The notes under the pieces were generated by a model. It saw nothing but the letters and a program-made list of their open reading frames with translations. It had not been told where the DNA came from and did no database searches. The translations under genes were made by a program, and so were the position numbers. This document shows, one piece after another, positions 45,681 through 55,370 of a stretch of 64,000 bases of DNA (position 1 is the stretch's first letter; every line of letters starts with the position of its first letter). The stretch comes from Pedobacter rhodius (lineage in GTDB: Bacteria > Bacteroidota > Bacteroidia > Sphingobacteriales > Sphingobacteriaceae). The stretch spans positions 62,001 to 126,000 of the forward strand of contig NZ_JAPWGL010000004.1 in NCBI RefSeq assembly GCF_027213645.1. Reading direction: 5' to 3'.

Positions 45681-46628
45681 ATGAAAAGATATCAAACATT
45701 ACTCTACTATTGCTATAGTTACATAGCGGATGCAGAACAATTCGCTGCAGATCACCTTAAATTTTGTAAATCACTGGGTTTAGTTGGCCGGATTATCGTC
45801 GCCGATGAAGGCTTAAACGGTACGGTTTCGGGTACGGCTGAAGCTTGCGAAGCTTATATGAAAGCCGTACATGCTGATGAAAGATTTGCAAAAACAGAAT
45901 TCAAAATCGATGATGTGGAAGAACCTTCTTTTATTAAAATGCATTGTCGCTATAAATCAGAAATTGTTCATTCTGGCTTAAGAGACACTTCGATCATTAA
46001 TCCGAATAAAAAAACGGGTAAACACCTGGAGCCTGTCGACTTCATGAAAATGAAAGATGATGAAGATGTTATAATTTTAGATGTTCGTTCTAATTATGAG
46101 CATAATCTGGGCAAATTTAAAAATGCAGTTACGCTTGATATAGAAAACTTCCGCGATTTTCCCGAGCAGATAAATCAACTTGCGCAATACAAAGACAAAA
46201 AGATTTTAACGTATTGCACCGGCGGTATCAAATGTGAAAAGGCATCTGCATTACTTCTTCATCATGGTTTTAATGATGTTTACCAATTACACGGCGGCAT
46301 TATAAAATATGGAAAAGAAGCTGGCGGAAAAGATTTTGAAGGCAAATGCTATGTGTTTGATAACCGGATTGCTGTGGATGTAAACGCCGTAAATCCGTCA
46401 ATCGTTTCAGTTTGTTTTAACTGTGGAAAAACTACACCGAAAATGATTAATTGCGCAAATCCGGAGTGTAATGAGCACATTACACAGTGTGATGACTGCG
46501 GCGAAGAGTTAGAAGGTTGTTGTTCGGTTGCCTGCACGACGAATCCTCGTAAACGCCCATACGATGGTACAGGCTATTATGTAAAAGTTCCTCAGCCTGT
46601 TGGTAAGAAAACCGAAGTTATTGATTAG
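45681..46628 (+). CDS. trhO: tRNA uridine(34) hydroxylase, rhodanese-like
   Basis: A 315-residue protein of the TrhO (YceA) family: an N-terminal acylphosphatase-like domain (about 1-95) and a rhodanese domain with catalytic C179 in LTYCTGGIKCEKA. The C-terminal cysteine-rich tail (CFNCGKTTPKMINC, CDDCGEELEGCC) resembles a zinc-binding module. The reaction is oxygen-dependent hydroxylation of wobble uridine. I start at MKRYQTLLYY (45681); the longer frame from 45531 is made of repeat and lies upstream of the promoter. Confidence 0.92.
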   Translation: MKRYQTLLYYCYSYIADAEQFAADHLKFCKSLGLVGRIIVADEGLNGTVSGTAEACEAYMKAVHADERFAKTEFKIDDVEEPSFIKMHCRYKSEIVHSGLRDTSIINPNKKTGKHLEPVDFMKMKDDEDVIILDVRSNYEHNLGKFKNAVTLDIENFRDFPEQINQLAQYKDKKILTYCTGGIKCEKASALLLHHGFNDVYQLHGGIIKYGKEAGGKDFEGKCYVFDNRIAVDVNAVNPSIVSVCFNCGKTTPKMINCANPECNEHITQCDDCGEELEGCCSVACTTNPRKRPYDGTGYYVKVPQPVGKKTEVID

Positions 46629-46635
46629 TAGACAA

Positions 46636-46690
46636 TAATGGTTGATAGACAATGGTCAATAGTCGATGGCTAATGGTTTATGCGCCCAGG
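46636..46690. repeat. ATGGTCAATAG-type repeat upstream of the four-helix-bundle gene
   Basis: AATGGTCAATAG (46651-46662) within several GATAGACAATGG words. It is the exact reverse complement of CTATTGACCATT at 47147-47158. Confidence 0.7.
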
Positions 46691-46761
46691 CAATTAACCA
46701 TGAACTGAAAAAATAATCAACCTTTTACCGAAAAGCCATATATTTATTCAAACAATAAAGT

Positions 46762-47112
46762 ATGGCATTCAAATTTGAAGACTTAAAAGTTTGGCAAATT
46801 ACTCTAAAACTAAGCAACGAAATCGACTTAATTACAAAGGAATTTCCTAAAATTGAGTTATTTAGCTTAAGTAGTCAAATAAAGAAAGCGGCTGATTCTG
46901 TAAATCTAAATATCGCCGAGGGATGTATAGGTCAATCCAAAGCAGAGTTCTCCAGATTTCTTACTTATTTTATTCGTTCAGGCCTTGAAGTTGTGAGTTG
47001 TCTTTTTATGGCGCTTGCTAGAAAATACATTTCGGAAGATGTTTTTAAAAGACTTTATAACGAATATGAACAACTCTGTAAAATGATTTCAAAACTTAAA
47101 ACATCTTTATAA
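46762..47112 (+). CDS. Four-helix-bundle protein (23S rRNA intervening-sequence family)
   Basis: A 116-residue soluble protein of the four-helix-bundle (S23-type) family: FEDLKVWQITLKLSNEI near the N-terminus, SLSSQIKKAADSVNLNIAEG in the centre and a C-terminal helix. The family was first found in 23S rRNA intervening sequences, but stand-alone copies are common in this phylum. No function is established. It is flanked by inverted copies of one intergenic repeat. It is not inside an rRNA gene here. Confidence 0.9.
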   Translation: MAFKFEDLKVWQITLKLSNEIDLITKEFPKIELFSLSSQIKKAADSVNLNIAEGCIGQSKAEFSRFLTYFIRSGLEVVSCLFMALARKYISEDVFKRLYNEYEQLCKMISKLKTSL

Positions 47113-47140
47113 AAATACTGTATTATTAGGATCGAATGCG

Positions 47141-47170
47141 ATTAAACTATTGACCATTAACCATCAGCCA
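47141..47170. repeat. CTATTGACCATT repeat downstream of the four-helix-bundle gene
   Basis: CTATTGACCATTAACCATCAGCC (47147-47169; longer words are given here only in part) matches 46636-46690 in the opposite orientation. Confidence 0.7.
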
Positions 47171-47179
47171 AAATAATTT

Positions 47180-47551
47180 ATGCGTGCAGCATTAACCGTT
47201 TTTTTCCTTTTTGTGTCCAATACATTCATGACTTTGGCCTGGTATGGCCATTTAAAATTCAAAGAAATGGAGTGGAGTAAAAGTCTTGGTTTGATTGCGA
47301 TCATTGCAATAAGCTGGGGCATTGCCCTATTCGAATATATATTTCAGGTGCCCGCAAATAAATATGGTTTCAGGGAAAATGGCGGCCCTTTCAGCTTGAT
47401 GCAGCTAAAGGTAACTCAGGAAGCGGTATCTATTACAGTTTTCCTCATTTTCTCGATCTTGTTTTTCAAGACTGAAAAAATTGCATGGAATCATATTGTG
47501 GCTTTTTGCCTCATTATCCTGGCTGTTTTCTTTGCTTTTATCAAGAAATAA
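47180..47551 (+). CDS. DMT/DUF486 family small membrane protein
   Basis: A 123-residue protein with about four membrane helices. FVSNTFMTLAWYGHLKF near the N-terminus and GIALFEYIFQVPANKYGFRENG in the centre match the DUF486 family, related to drug/metabolite transporters. Function unknown. It lies 66 bases before the PUL regulator. Confidence 0.88.
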   Translation: MRAALTVFFLFVSNTFMTLAWYGHLKFKEMEWSKSLGLIAIIAISWGIALFEYIFQVPANKYGFRENGGPFSLMQLKVTQEAVSITVFLIFSILFFKTEKIAWNHIVAFCLIILAVFFAFIKK

Positions 47552-47617
47552 TTCAATTTAATATCTTCCCTTTATTTTTATTTACTTTGTGTAATAAAGG
47601 TTTACCACAATTTACAC

Positions 47618-50500
47618 ATGCGAAAAATATTAAGCTGCCTTTTATTACTTTCAATCTTTTCTTTCAAATCCATATACGCTGCCGATATAAAAAGTATCGG
47701 CGTTCCCTACATAGAAAATTATTCTAAAGCCATTTATGCTTCAGGTAATCAAAACTGGAGTGTTGCTAAAGATAAAAACGGCGTAATGTATTTCGGTAAT
47801 ACCGAAGGGCTATTAACTTACGATGGCCGTTATTGGCAGAAATATAAAATGCCAAATAATCAGATTGTCCGCTCGGTAGCTACAGATGATAATGGTAAAA
47901 TTTATACCGGCGGCTTTGGCGATTTTGGATATTGGTCTTTTCAGCAAAACAAACTAAAATATACTTCCCTAACCGGTCTTATTCCTAAAAACAATCAACT
48001 AAAAGATGAGATTTGGAAAATTCACATTTATGGTAGCCGGATTATCTTTCAATCGTTTAGTACCATTTATATTTATGCCAACGGAAAAATTACCATCTTA
48101 AAAAACGCCGGTAATTTTCTTTTCTCCTACAAAATCGGCAATCGATTTATTGTCGAAAACAAAGGTTTATACGAACTTAAGGGCAATAAACTGGAATTTA
48201 TACCGGGAAGCGATGTCATCTGCAAAACCGGGGTTTTATCTATTTTACCATTTCAGGAAAACAAGCTAATCATCGGAACCGGGAAAAACGGATTATTCAT
48301 ATTCGACGGCATAACTTTTAAACCTTTTAATACGCCTGCAAATTCTTTTCTTTCTGCCTTTCAGTTAAACAACGGTGCTAAAATTCTTGGAAAGTATTAT
48401 GCTTACGGAACAATCTTAAATGGGATTATTATTATTGATGAAGCCGGGAATATCATCCAACGGATTAACAAATCGAGCGGCTTACAAAACAATACCGTAT
48501 TAAGTTTATATAATGATAATGAGCAAAACCTTTGGGCTGGTTTAGATAATGGCATTGATAGAATAGAACTTAATTCGCCGCTTTATTTTTACTTAGATAA
48601 AACAGGTGTTTTCGGTACAGTTTACTCCAGTGTTATTTTTAAGGGAAAAATTTATCTCGGTACCAACCAGGGTCTATTTTATAGCGAATGGAAAGAAGGG
48701 AATCAATTTTCGACATTAAACTTCAGGCTGATAGCAAATTCGCAGGGACAGGTTTGGGAGTTAAATATAATCGACGGTCAGTTATTATGTGGACACAATA
48801 ACGGCACATTTAATGTTGTTGGCGATAAAATTGAAAAACTTACAACTTATAGCGGAGGCTGGACCATTAAAAAACTAAATAGTAATCCAAACCTCCTCAT
48901 TCAGGGAACCTATACCGGCTTGCTCCTCTTTAATAAAAATAGTCAGGGTAAATGGCAATTTTATAAAAAAATAGCCAATTTTAATGTTCCGTCAAGATAT
49001 GTAGAGCAAGACAGCAAGGGTGAGATTTGGGTTAGTCATGCATACAAAGGCCTTTATAAATTAAAATTGAGCAGCGATTACAGTACCGTTATTTCCAATA
49101 AATATTATGATGAAAAAAATGGCTTGACAAGCAATTACAATCTTAATTTATTTGTTCTGGAAGATAAGATTGTATTTGCCAGCGATTCAGGTTTCTATAC
49201 TTATGATAATATCAGCGATAGATTTTCAAAATATAGCATCCTGAATAAAGCATTGGGTTCATTTGCTTCATCAAATAAAATTATCAATGCCGGCGCTAAA
49301 AAGTATTGGTTTATTAACCATGGTAAAACAGCTTTAGCCGATTTTAGCGAGCCGGGCAAAATATCTATTGATTCTAACCGCTTCAGCATTCTTGATGGGA
49401 AGATGGTTCAGTATTATGAAAACATCAGTCGCATCAGTAATTCTATTTATCTAATCAGTGTTGACGATGGATTCGTTTTTTATAATGCGAACCAGAAAAT
49501 ACTGGCGCAGTCAAATAAAATTCAGCAAAATGTATTAATCAGACGGATTGAAGACATAACAGACAAATATTCGATTATAAGTGAAAATGGTAATGACGGT
49601 TCGGAAATTGAAATTAAGAATAGCCGGAATAACATCCGGATTTCCTTTTCATTGCCCTATTACCGGCAGGCGAAAATAAAATTCCAGTATTATCTTGAAG
49701 GCTATTCAAAAGACTGGTCTGACTGGAGCTATGCAACTCAAAAAGATTTTACAAATCTGAGCAGCGGTAAATATATATTTAAGGTTCGTGCTAAAATAGA
49801 TGATTCGGCTATAAGTGGAATTACAACCTTCGAATTCACGGTGCTTCGGCCATGGTATTTAAGCAATTGGGCTTTATTATTCTACGCGATAGCTTTTGCC
49901 TTTGCGTTGATATCAGGAAAGAAAATATATGAGCGTAAACTTAAAAAAGACAGTCAGAAAATAAGCGACCGGTTACAAGCTGAACAGGAGGAGATTTTAA
50001 AACAGGAAACAGAAGCTAACGAAAAGCAAATCCATAAGTTACAAACCGAAAAACTTCAGGCTGAACTGGCGTCCAAAAATCGTGAGCTTGCAAATTCAGC
50101 TATGACACTGGTCTATAAAAATGAGCTGTTACAAAAACTCAGCGAGGAGATTTTAAAGCTTAAAGATGAGAATGGGAAAAAACTCGCAGACGACCAGGTT
50201 CGTAAAATTCAGAAGGTTATTAATGATGGGATGAATGATGAACGGGACTGGAACTTATTCGAAAACAGTTTTAACGAAGCACATGAAAGTTTCTTTAAAA
50301 AGCTAAAAATAAATCACCCAGATTTAGTGCCGAACGACCTTAAGCTTTGCGCTTATTTACGAATGAATATGAGTAGTAAAGAGATGTCATCCTTATTAAA
50401 TATTACATTAAGAGGAGTTGAAATCCGGAGGTATCGGTTACGTAAAAAACTTAACGTTCCTCATGATAAAAATTTAACAGAATTCCTGATGGAACTTTAG
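47618..50500 (+). CDS. SusR-like membrane-spanning transcriptional regulator
   Basis: A 960-residue inner-membrane regulator. Signal-like helix at the N-terminus (to about SIYAAD, residue 23), then a beta-propeller built of two-component-regulator propeller repeats (about 25-640), a YYY-type domain (about 660-740), a membrane helix (WALLFYAIAFAFALISG, about 750-766), a cytosolic coiled coil (about 775-880) and a C-terminal helix-turn-helix of the LuxR type (SSKEMSSLLNITLRGVEIRRYRLRKKL-like, given in part). No kinase or receiver domain is present. It fits SusR, which senses oligosaccharide in the periplasm and turns on sus genes. It lies directly upstream of susC. Confidence 0.88.
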   Translation: MRKILSCLLLLSIFSFKSIYAADIKSIGVPYIENYSKAIYASGNQNWSVAKDKNGVMYFGNTEGLLTYDGRYWQKYKMPNNQIVRSVATDDNGKIYTGGFGDFGYWSFQQNKLKYTSLTGLIPKNNQLKDEIWKIHIYGSRIIFQSFSTIYIYANGKITILKNAGNFLFSYKIGNRFIVENKGLYELKGNKLEFIPGSDVICKTGVLSILPFQENKLIIGTGKNGLFIFDGITFKPFNTPANSFLSAFQLNNGAKILGKYYAYGTILNGIIIIDEAGNIIQRINKSSGLQNNTVLSLYNDNEQNLWAGLDNGIDRIELNSPLYFYLDKTGVFGTVYSSVIFKGKIYLGTNQGLFYSEWKEGNQFSTLNFRLIANSQGQVWELNIIDGQLLCGHNNGTFNVVGDKIEKLTTYSGGWTIKKLNSNPNLLIQGTYTGLLLFNKNSQGKWQFYKKIANFNVPSRYVEQDSKGEIWVSHAYKGLYKLKLSSDYSTVISNKYYDEKNGLTSNYNLNLFVLEDKIVFASDSGFYTYDNISDRFSKYSILNKALGSFASSNKIINAGAKKYWFINHGKTALADFSEPGKISIDSNRFSILDGKMVQYYENISRISNSIYLISVDDGFVFYNANQKILAQSNKIQQNVLIRRIEDITDKYSIISENGNDGSEIEIKNSRNNIRISFSLPYYRQAKIKFQYYLEGYSKDWSDWSYATQKDFTNLSSGKYIFKVRAKIDDSAISGITTFEFTVLRPWYLSNWALLFYAIAFAFALISGKKIYERKLKKDSQKISDRLQAEQEEILKQETEANEKQIHKLQTEKLQAELASKNRELANSAMTLVYKNELLQKLSEEILKLKDENGKKLADDQVRKIQKVINDGMNDERDWNLFENSFNEAHESFFKKLKINHPDLVPNDLKLCAYLRMNMSSKEMSSLLNITLRGVEIRRYRLRKKLNVPHDKNLTEFLMEL

Positions 50501-50843
50501 TTTTTCCTTAAATAGCCATCTAAATTTTTTCGGGAACGTTTGCATGCGATTTGATTTTTAACGCTAAATTAATATCATTCGTAATTTTAGCACTACATCA
50601 TTACCTCTCATAAGGCTTTTTTCTTCAGTCAAAAACACTTGGTGTACTTTATACACTTGTGTAGGTACCATTAATCTATCAGAACTTCAAAAACTGCGTT
50701 TTCAGCCTGTTTCAGCATTTGGTATGCAAATTTGAGATACCACATTTTGCTACATGATGTATTAATGTAGGGGTAATTCCACTTGCATAACCAAAAAAAC
50801 TACCTCACTTTAGATTAACAATTAAACTAAATTTTAATAAAGC
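50501..50843 (+). other. 343-base PUL promoter region
   Basis: No gene. It contains two tandem ACAC-spacer-GTGT dyads (50635-50645, 50653-50662), an AACGTTTGC word (about 50535-50543) reminiscent of LacI-type operators, and AT-rich sequence just before the susC ATG. No exact TAnnTTTG was found. Confidence 0.6.
50635..50662 (+). promoter_or_regulatory. Candidate SusR-like operator: two tandem dyads
   Basis: ACACTTGGTGT and ACACTTGTGT, start-to-start 18 bases, about 180 bases before the susC ATG. Each is a short dyad (ACAC/GTGT), and the two form a direct repeat. Confidence 0.45.
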
Positions 50844-53800
50844 ATGAAAAGAATCTTTACAAGAATTTCTGTTCTGGCCGTATTTTGTTTACTCGCAATT
50901 AACGTAGCATTTGCGCAAAACATTACTGTAAAAGGTAGGGTATCAGATGGCGGAGATAAAACCACCATTCCAAGCGTAAGCGTATTAGTTAAGGGAACAC
51001 AAAATGGTACGCAAACAGATGCATCAGGAATGTATAGCATTAGCGCCCCGGCAAATGCAATACTGGTATTTACTTACCTGGGCTATACGACACAGGAAGT
51101 TCCTGTTAATAACAGAACAACCCTTAATGTTGAATTGGCTTCTTCCTCTCAACAATTAGATCAGGTTGTCGTAGTTGGTTACGGTACGCAAAGAAAAGTT
51201 GATGTTACAGGTTCTGTAGCAACAGTAAAAGGAGAAGAAATTTCTAAACAAGCATCTGTAAATCCAATCAGTGCATTACAAGGAAAAGTGGCCGGGGTAT
51301 CTATCACGAATACTGGTGCGCCAGGTTCATCTCCTCAGATTACCATCCGCGGTACAGGTACAATTTATGGTAATACAGGCGTGTTATATGTTGTTGACGG
51401 GGTTTGGTATGATGATGTGAGCTTTTTAAATCCAAGCGACATCGAAAACCTAAGTATTTTAAAAGATGCATCGTCGCAATCTATTTATGGTATCCGTGCA
51501 GCAAATGGCGTTGTTTTAATCACAACCAAGAAAGGTAAAACAGGCGAACCGGTTATTACCTATAATGGTTCAATTGGTTTTAAAGCCGTTACCAATCAGG
51601 TTGAAATGGCTAACGCAACAGAATATGCAACGATTATTAATGAATTATCTGCATCAAACGGCGCAAATCCTTTATTTGCAAATCCTTCCTCATTCGGTAC
51701 CGGAACGAACTGGTATAATCAGGCATTCAGAAATGCCTTACAAACCAATCATCAGGTTTCAGTAAATGGCGGTACAGAGAAAACAACTTATAATTTCTCT
51801 TTAGGTTACACAAATGAAGATGGAATTGTAAAAACACAAAACTACAAACGTTATACGGCAAAACTTTCTAATGATTTTCAGGTTTTAAAACCCTTAAAAA
51901 TAGGTTATACCGTTTCAGGAACTGCTATTAACACCAATGATATAAATGATGGCATTTTCCGCCAGTTATATACAGCTGGCCCTGTTGTTCCAGTTTATTA
52001 TGCAGATGGAAGTTACGGCGATGCGAATGATTTTAGCTTAGGTGGTGGTAACAATTTTAATCCTCAGGTTACATTAGATTATTTTAACCAAAAGACTAAA
52101 AACTATCGCTTTAATGGTAATGTATATGCAGAATTAACTGTTGCTAAAAACTTTACATTCAGAACAAGTGCAGGTGGAGATTTTGGTCAAAAAGAAATAA
52201 TAGGTTATACGCCACTTTATGCGGCAACTCAAGGCCAAAGAACTACTCAAAGTACTTTAAAAATTGAAAGAGAAGAAACCAGAAACTGGATATTAGAAAA
52301 TACTTTAACTTACAAAAATACATTTGGTGATCATAACTTAACCGTTTTAGCTGGTACAACCGCCCAAAGAAGAAAGTTATATAATATTTCTTCAACCGCA
52401 TTTGATGTTCCTTATTCTAGTGACGGCGATTTATACTTATCATTAGGAACTGCAGCAACACGTACTGTTGTCGATCGTGGTAGTTTATCTACATCAGCAT
52501 CTTATTTTGGTCGTATTAATTACTCTTATAAAGACCGTTACCTATTAAATGCAACAATCCGTAGAGATGGAGCTTCTCAATTTTTTGGAGGAGGAGATTT
52601 ATGGGGTAATTTCCCGGCGGTTGGTGCAGGTTGGGTAATCAGCAGTGAAGAGTTTATGAAAGAACAAAAAGTAGTTAACTACTTAAAGTTAAAAGGCTCG
52701 TGGGGTAAAGTCGGTAATGCAGGTGTACCGGTTAACCCAACGACTTTAACGGTTTCGCAAGGTGGTGATCTGGTTGCATTTTTTAATGGGGTAGGTTATA
52801 CAGGTGCAAATATTAATTCTTTGGTACCATCATTTTTAAACTGGGAACGTACAACTGGGACTGATATTGGCATTGAAGCAAAATTTTTAGATAATCGTTT
52901 AACTATCGAGACAGGTATTTACAACAAAAAAACGGAACAGGCTATTTTCGAGATTCCAATTTTAAGTTCAATTGGTACAGCATCTGGATCATTAATTGGT
53001 AACCAGGCCGATTTTCAAAATCGTGGCTTCGAATTTTTAGCTACTTATGCAGATAAATCAAAAAGTGGTTTTAGTTATTCTATAAGTGGAAACATTGGCA
53101 TAAATAACAACAAAGTATTATCAGTTGTAACCGGATTAAACCCAATTTATGCAGGCGGTGCAGGCATTGCAAATGGTGCTTTATCAACTCGCACCATTCA
53201 AGGTGGTGCAATTGGAGAATTTTTTGGCTATAAGGTAGCTGGCATCTTTCAAACTGCTGCAGAGATTACAGGTTCTGCCCAGCCAAGTGCTAAACCTGGT
53301 GATTTTAAATACGTTGACCAAAATGGAGATAAAATTATTGATGGTAAAGACCGTGTGGTTTTAGGTAATCCTAATCCTAAATTTAGTTATGGTTTAAATA
53401 CATCATTCGGTTATAAAAACTTCGATCTATCTCTAGATATACAAGGTGTTGCAGGTGTTGATGTATATAATGCAAATATCGCTTACCGATTTGGTAATGA
53501 AAACTTTAGTAAAGATTTTTATGATAACAGATGGCATGGTGCAGGAACCTCTACCACTTATCCATCGGCTGCTGTTGGTTCAACAATTAATGCTGCACCA
53601 AACTCATTCTACGTGGAAGATGGTTCATATATCCGTGTTAGAAATGTTCAATTAGGCTATGCATTACCTTCATTGTTAACAAGCAAATGGAAAATGCAAA
53701 GGGTTAGGGTATTTGTTGATGCACAAAATGCCATAAACATTTTCGGTTATAAAGGCTTTACGCCTGAAATCGGTGGTTCACCAACAAATGCAGGTATAGA

Positions 53801-53858
53801 TGCTAGTGTTTATCCGTTATCAGCAACCTATAGATTCGGTCTTCAAGTTACTTTCTAA
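50844..53858 (+). CDS. susC: SusC/RagA family TonB-linked outer-membrane transporter
   Basis: A 1004-residue SusC-type protein: signal peptide (cleavage after VAFAQ, residue 25), carboxypeptidase-regulatory domain (about 28-105), TonB-box-like LDQVVVVGYGTQRK (about 107-120), plug and a 22-strand barrel, ending GLQVTF. It imports oligosaccharides together with the SusD lipoprotein that follows after 11 bases. The regulator upstream and the two PF10091 enzymes downstream place it in a beta-glucan PUL. The name is a family symbol, not a substrate. Confidence 0.95.
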   Translation: MKRIFTRISVLAVFCLLAINVAFAQNITVKGRVSDGGDKTTIPSVSVLVKGTQNGTQTDASGMYSISAPANAILVFTYLGYTTQEVPVNNRTTLNVELASSSQQLDQVVVVGYGTQRKVDVTGSVATVKGEEISKQASVNPISALQGKVAGVSITNTGAPGSSPQITIRGTGTIYGNTGVLYVVDGVWYDDVSFLNPSDIENLSILKDASSQSIYGIRAANGVVLITTKKGKTGEPVITYNGSIGFKAVTNQVEMANATEYATIINELSASNGANPLFANPSSFGTGTNWYNQAFRNALQTNHQVSVNGGTEKTTYNFSLGYTNEDGIVKTQNYKRYTAKLSNDFQVLKPLKIGYTVSGTAINTNDINDGIFRQLYTAGPVVPVYYADGSYGDANDFSLGGGNNFNPQVTLDYFNQKTKNYRFNGNVYAELTVAKNFTFRTSAGGDFGQKEIIGYTPLYAATQGQRTTQSTLKIEREETRNWILENTLTYKNTFGDHNLTVLAGTTAQRRKLYNISSTAFDVPYSSDGDLYLSLGTAATRTVVDRGSLSTSASYFGRINYSYKDRYLLNATIRRDGASQFFGGGDLWGNFPAVGAGWVISSEEFMKEQKVVNYLKLKGSWGKVGNAGVPVNPTTLTVSQGGDLVAFFNGVGYTGANINSLVPSFLNWERTTGTDIGIEAKFLDNRLTIETGIYNKKTEQAIFEIPILSSIGTASGSLIGNQADFQNRGFEFLATYADKSKSGFSYSISGNIGINNNKVLSVVTGLNPIYAGGAGIANGALSTRTIQGGAIGEFFGYKVAGIFQTAAEITGSAQPSAKPGDFKYVDQNGDKIIDGKDRVVLGNPNPKFSYGLNTSFGYKNFDLSLDIQGVAGVDVYNANIAYRFGNENFSKDFYDNRWHGAGTSTTYPSAAVGSTINAAPNSFYVEDGSYIRVRNVQLGYALPSLLTSKWKMQRVRVFVDAQNAINIFGYKGFTPEIGGSPTNAGIDASVYPLSATYRFGLQVTF

Positions 53859-53869
53859 TAAATAAAGCA

Positions 53870-55351
53870 ATGAAAATTTATAAAAATAATTATATACAAA
53901 AGATTGGACTTATTGCTTTATGCTCCGGTCTGTTCGTATTACCTGCATGTAAAAAAAGTTTTTTAGATGTAGATCCTCAAGCGCAACAACCTGCTGTTAC
54001 CTTCTGGAAAACACAGGATGATGCTACAAAGGCAGTTAATTCTATTTATGGAATTTTGCGTAGCAACGATAATACAGGCTTCTCTGCTATAGCCATAGAA
54101 AGCGTTGGTGGAGATGATGCTGAAAAGGGTAGCGACCCAAATGATGCAAGTTATTATAACAATTACGATGATTTTTCAGTTTCTTCTACAGAAGGACAAT
54201 TACAAGGCTTTTGGAATGGTCAATACAAGAATATAAACTTGTGTAACCAGGTTTTAGATAACATTCCTGCAATTAGTATGGATGCAAACCTTAAAGCTCG
54301 TTATTTAGCAGAAGCTAAATTTGTTCGTGCCTATTCTTATTTCAGGTTAGTTCGTGCTTATGGGGATGTGCCCTTACGGTTAAATGTACCGAAAGATGCG
54401 TCCGAATTTAATCTTCCTAGAACACCCAAAGCGCAAGTTTGGGCGGCTATTGAAAAAGATTTGAATGAAGCAGCAGCAGTATTACCTCAAACTTATCCAT
54501 CGGTTGATTTAGGACGTGCTACAAAAGGTGCGGCATTAGCTTTACATGCAAAAGTTGCAATGTATCAGCAAAAATGGGCTGATGTACTTTCTTATACTAA
54601 TACAGTTATGACAATGGGTTACGATTTGTTCCCTAATTATGAGCAGAGTTTCCGTCTTAACAACGAAAATAACATCGAATCGATATTTGAAATTCAATGT
54701 GAAATAAATGCAAGTATACCGGGTTCAGCAACTTCTCAATATAGCCAAATTCAAGGCGTAAGAGGAACTGTTGCAGGCTATGGACTTAACGTGCCAACCG
54801 CCGCTCTAAATGCCGCTTATGAGGCGGGAGACGTAAGAAGAGATGCGACAATCATCTACAGAGGCGAAACCACGCCTCAGGGTGATGCTATTCCCGTTTC
54901 TGTACCAAACCCAATGTATAGCCAAAAACCTTATGTTCCTTTTAACTTAATTAATACAAGCTTTAACCAGGGCGCACAACAAAACGTAAGGGTTATTCGC
55001 TTTGCCGATGTTTTGCTAATGAATGCTGAAGCAGCAAATGAACAAGGAAATACAACTTTAGCTAAAACTTCTTTAAATCGCGTTCGTGCCCGTGCAAGAG
55101 GCGGTGTAGCCGGTGTTTTACCTGATGTTACAACTTCAGACAAAGATGCTTTACGTCAGGCAATCTGGAAAGAAAGATTTGTAGAATTAGCCATGGAATA
55201 CGATCGTTATTTTGATGTAATTCGCCAAGGCCGTGCGGCTACTGTTTTTGGGCCTAAAGGCTGGAAAGCTAATAAGAATGAAGTATGGCCTATACCATCT
55301 AATGAAATCGACAAAAGCGCAGGCACATTAACTCAAAACCCAGGTTATTAA
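53870..55351 (+). CDS. susD: SusD/RagB family nutrient-binding lipoprotein
   Basis: A 493-residue SusD-type surface lipoprotein (lipobox LPAC, C27, then KKSFLDVDPQ). The SusD fold is recognisable from the FWKTQDDATKAVNSIYG, ARYLAEAKFVRAYSYFRLVRAYGDVPL and RFVELAMEYDRYFDVIRQG blocks. It forms the lid of the SusC transporter and binds oligosaccharide. It is cotranscribed with susC. Confidence 0.95.
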   Translation: MKIYKNNYIQKIGLIALCSGLFVLPACKKSFLDVDPQAQQPAVTFWKTQDDATKAVNSIYGILRSNDNTGFSAIAIESVGGDDAEKGSDPNDASYYNNYDDFSVSSTEGQLQGFWNGQYKNINLCNQVLDNIPAISMDANLKARYLAEAKFVRAYSYFRLVRAYGDVPLRLNVPKDASEFNLPRTPKAQVWAAIEKDLNEAAAVLPQTYPSVDLGRATKGAALALHAKVAMYQQKWADVLSYTNTVMTMGYDLFPNYEQSFRLNNENNIESIFEIQCEINASIPGSATSQYSQIQGVRGTVAGYGLNVPTAALNAAYEAGDVRRDATIIYRGETTPQGDAIPVSVPNPMYSQKPYVPFNLINTSFNQGAQQNVRVIRFADVLLMNAEAANEQGNTTLAKTSLNRVRARARGGVAGVLPDVTTSDKDALRQAIWKERFVELAMEYDRYFDVIRQGRAATVFGPKGWKANKNEVWPIPSNEIDKSAGTLTQNPGY

Positions 55352-55370
55352 TCGCTAAATTTTAATAGAA

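Noticed and set aside
45531..46628. 365-residue TrhO starting at 45531
   Set aside because: The first 50 residues come from a repeat and lie before the promoter; the conserved start is at 45681.
47597..47618. Promoter of the SusR-like gene with TACTTTGTG
   Set aside because: TTTACTTTG lacks the TAnnTTTG spacing by one base, so I do not claim it.
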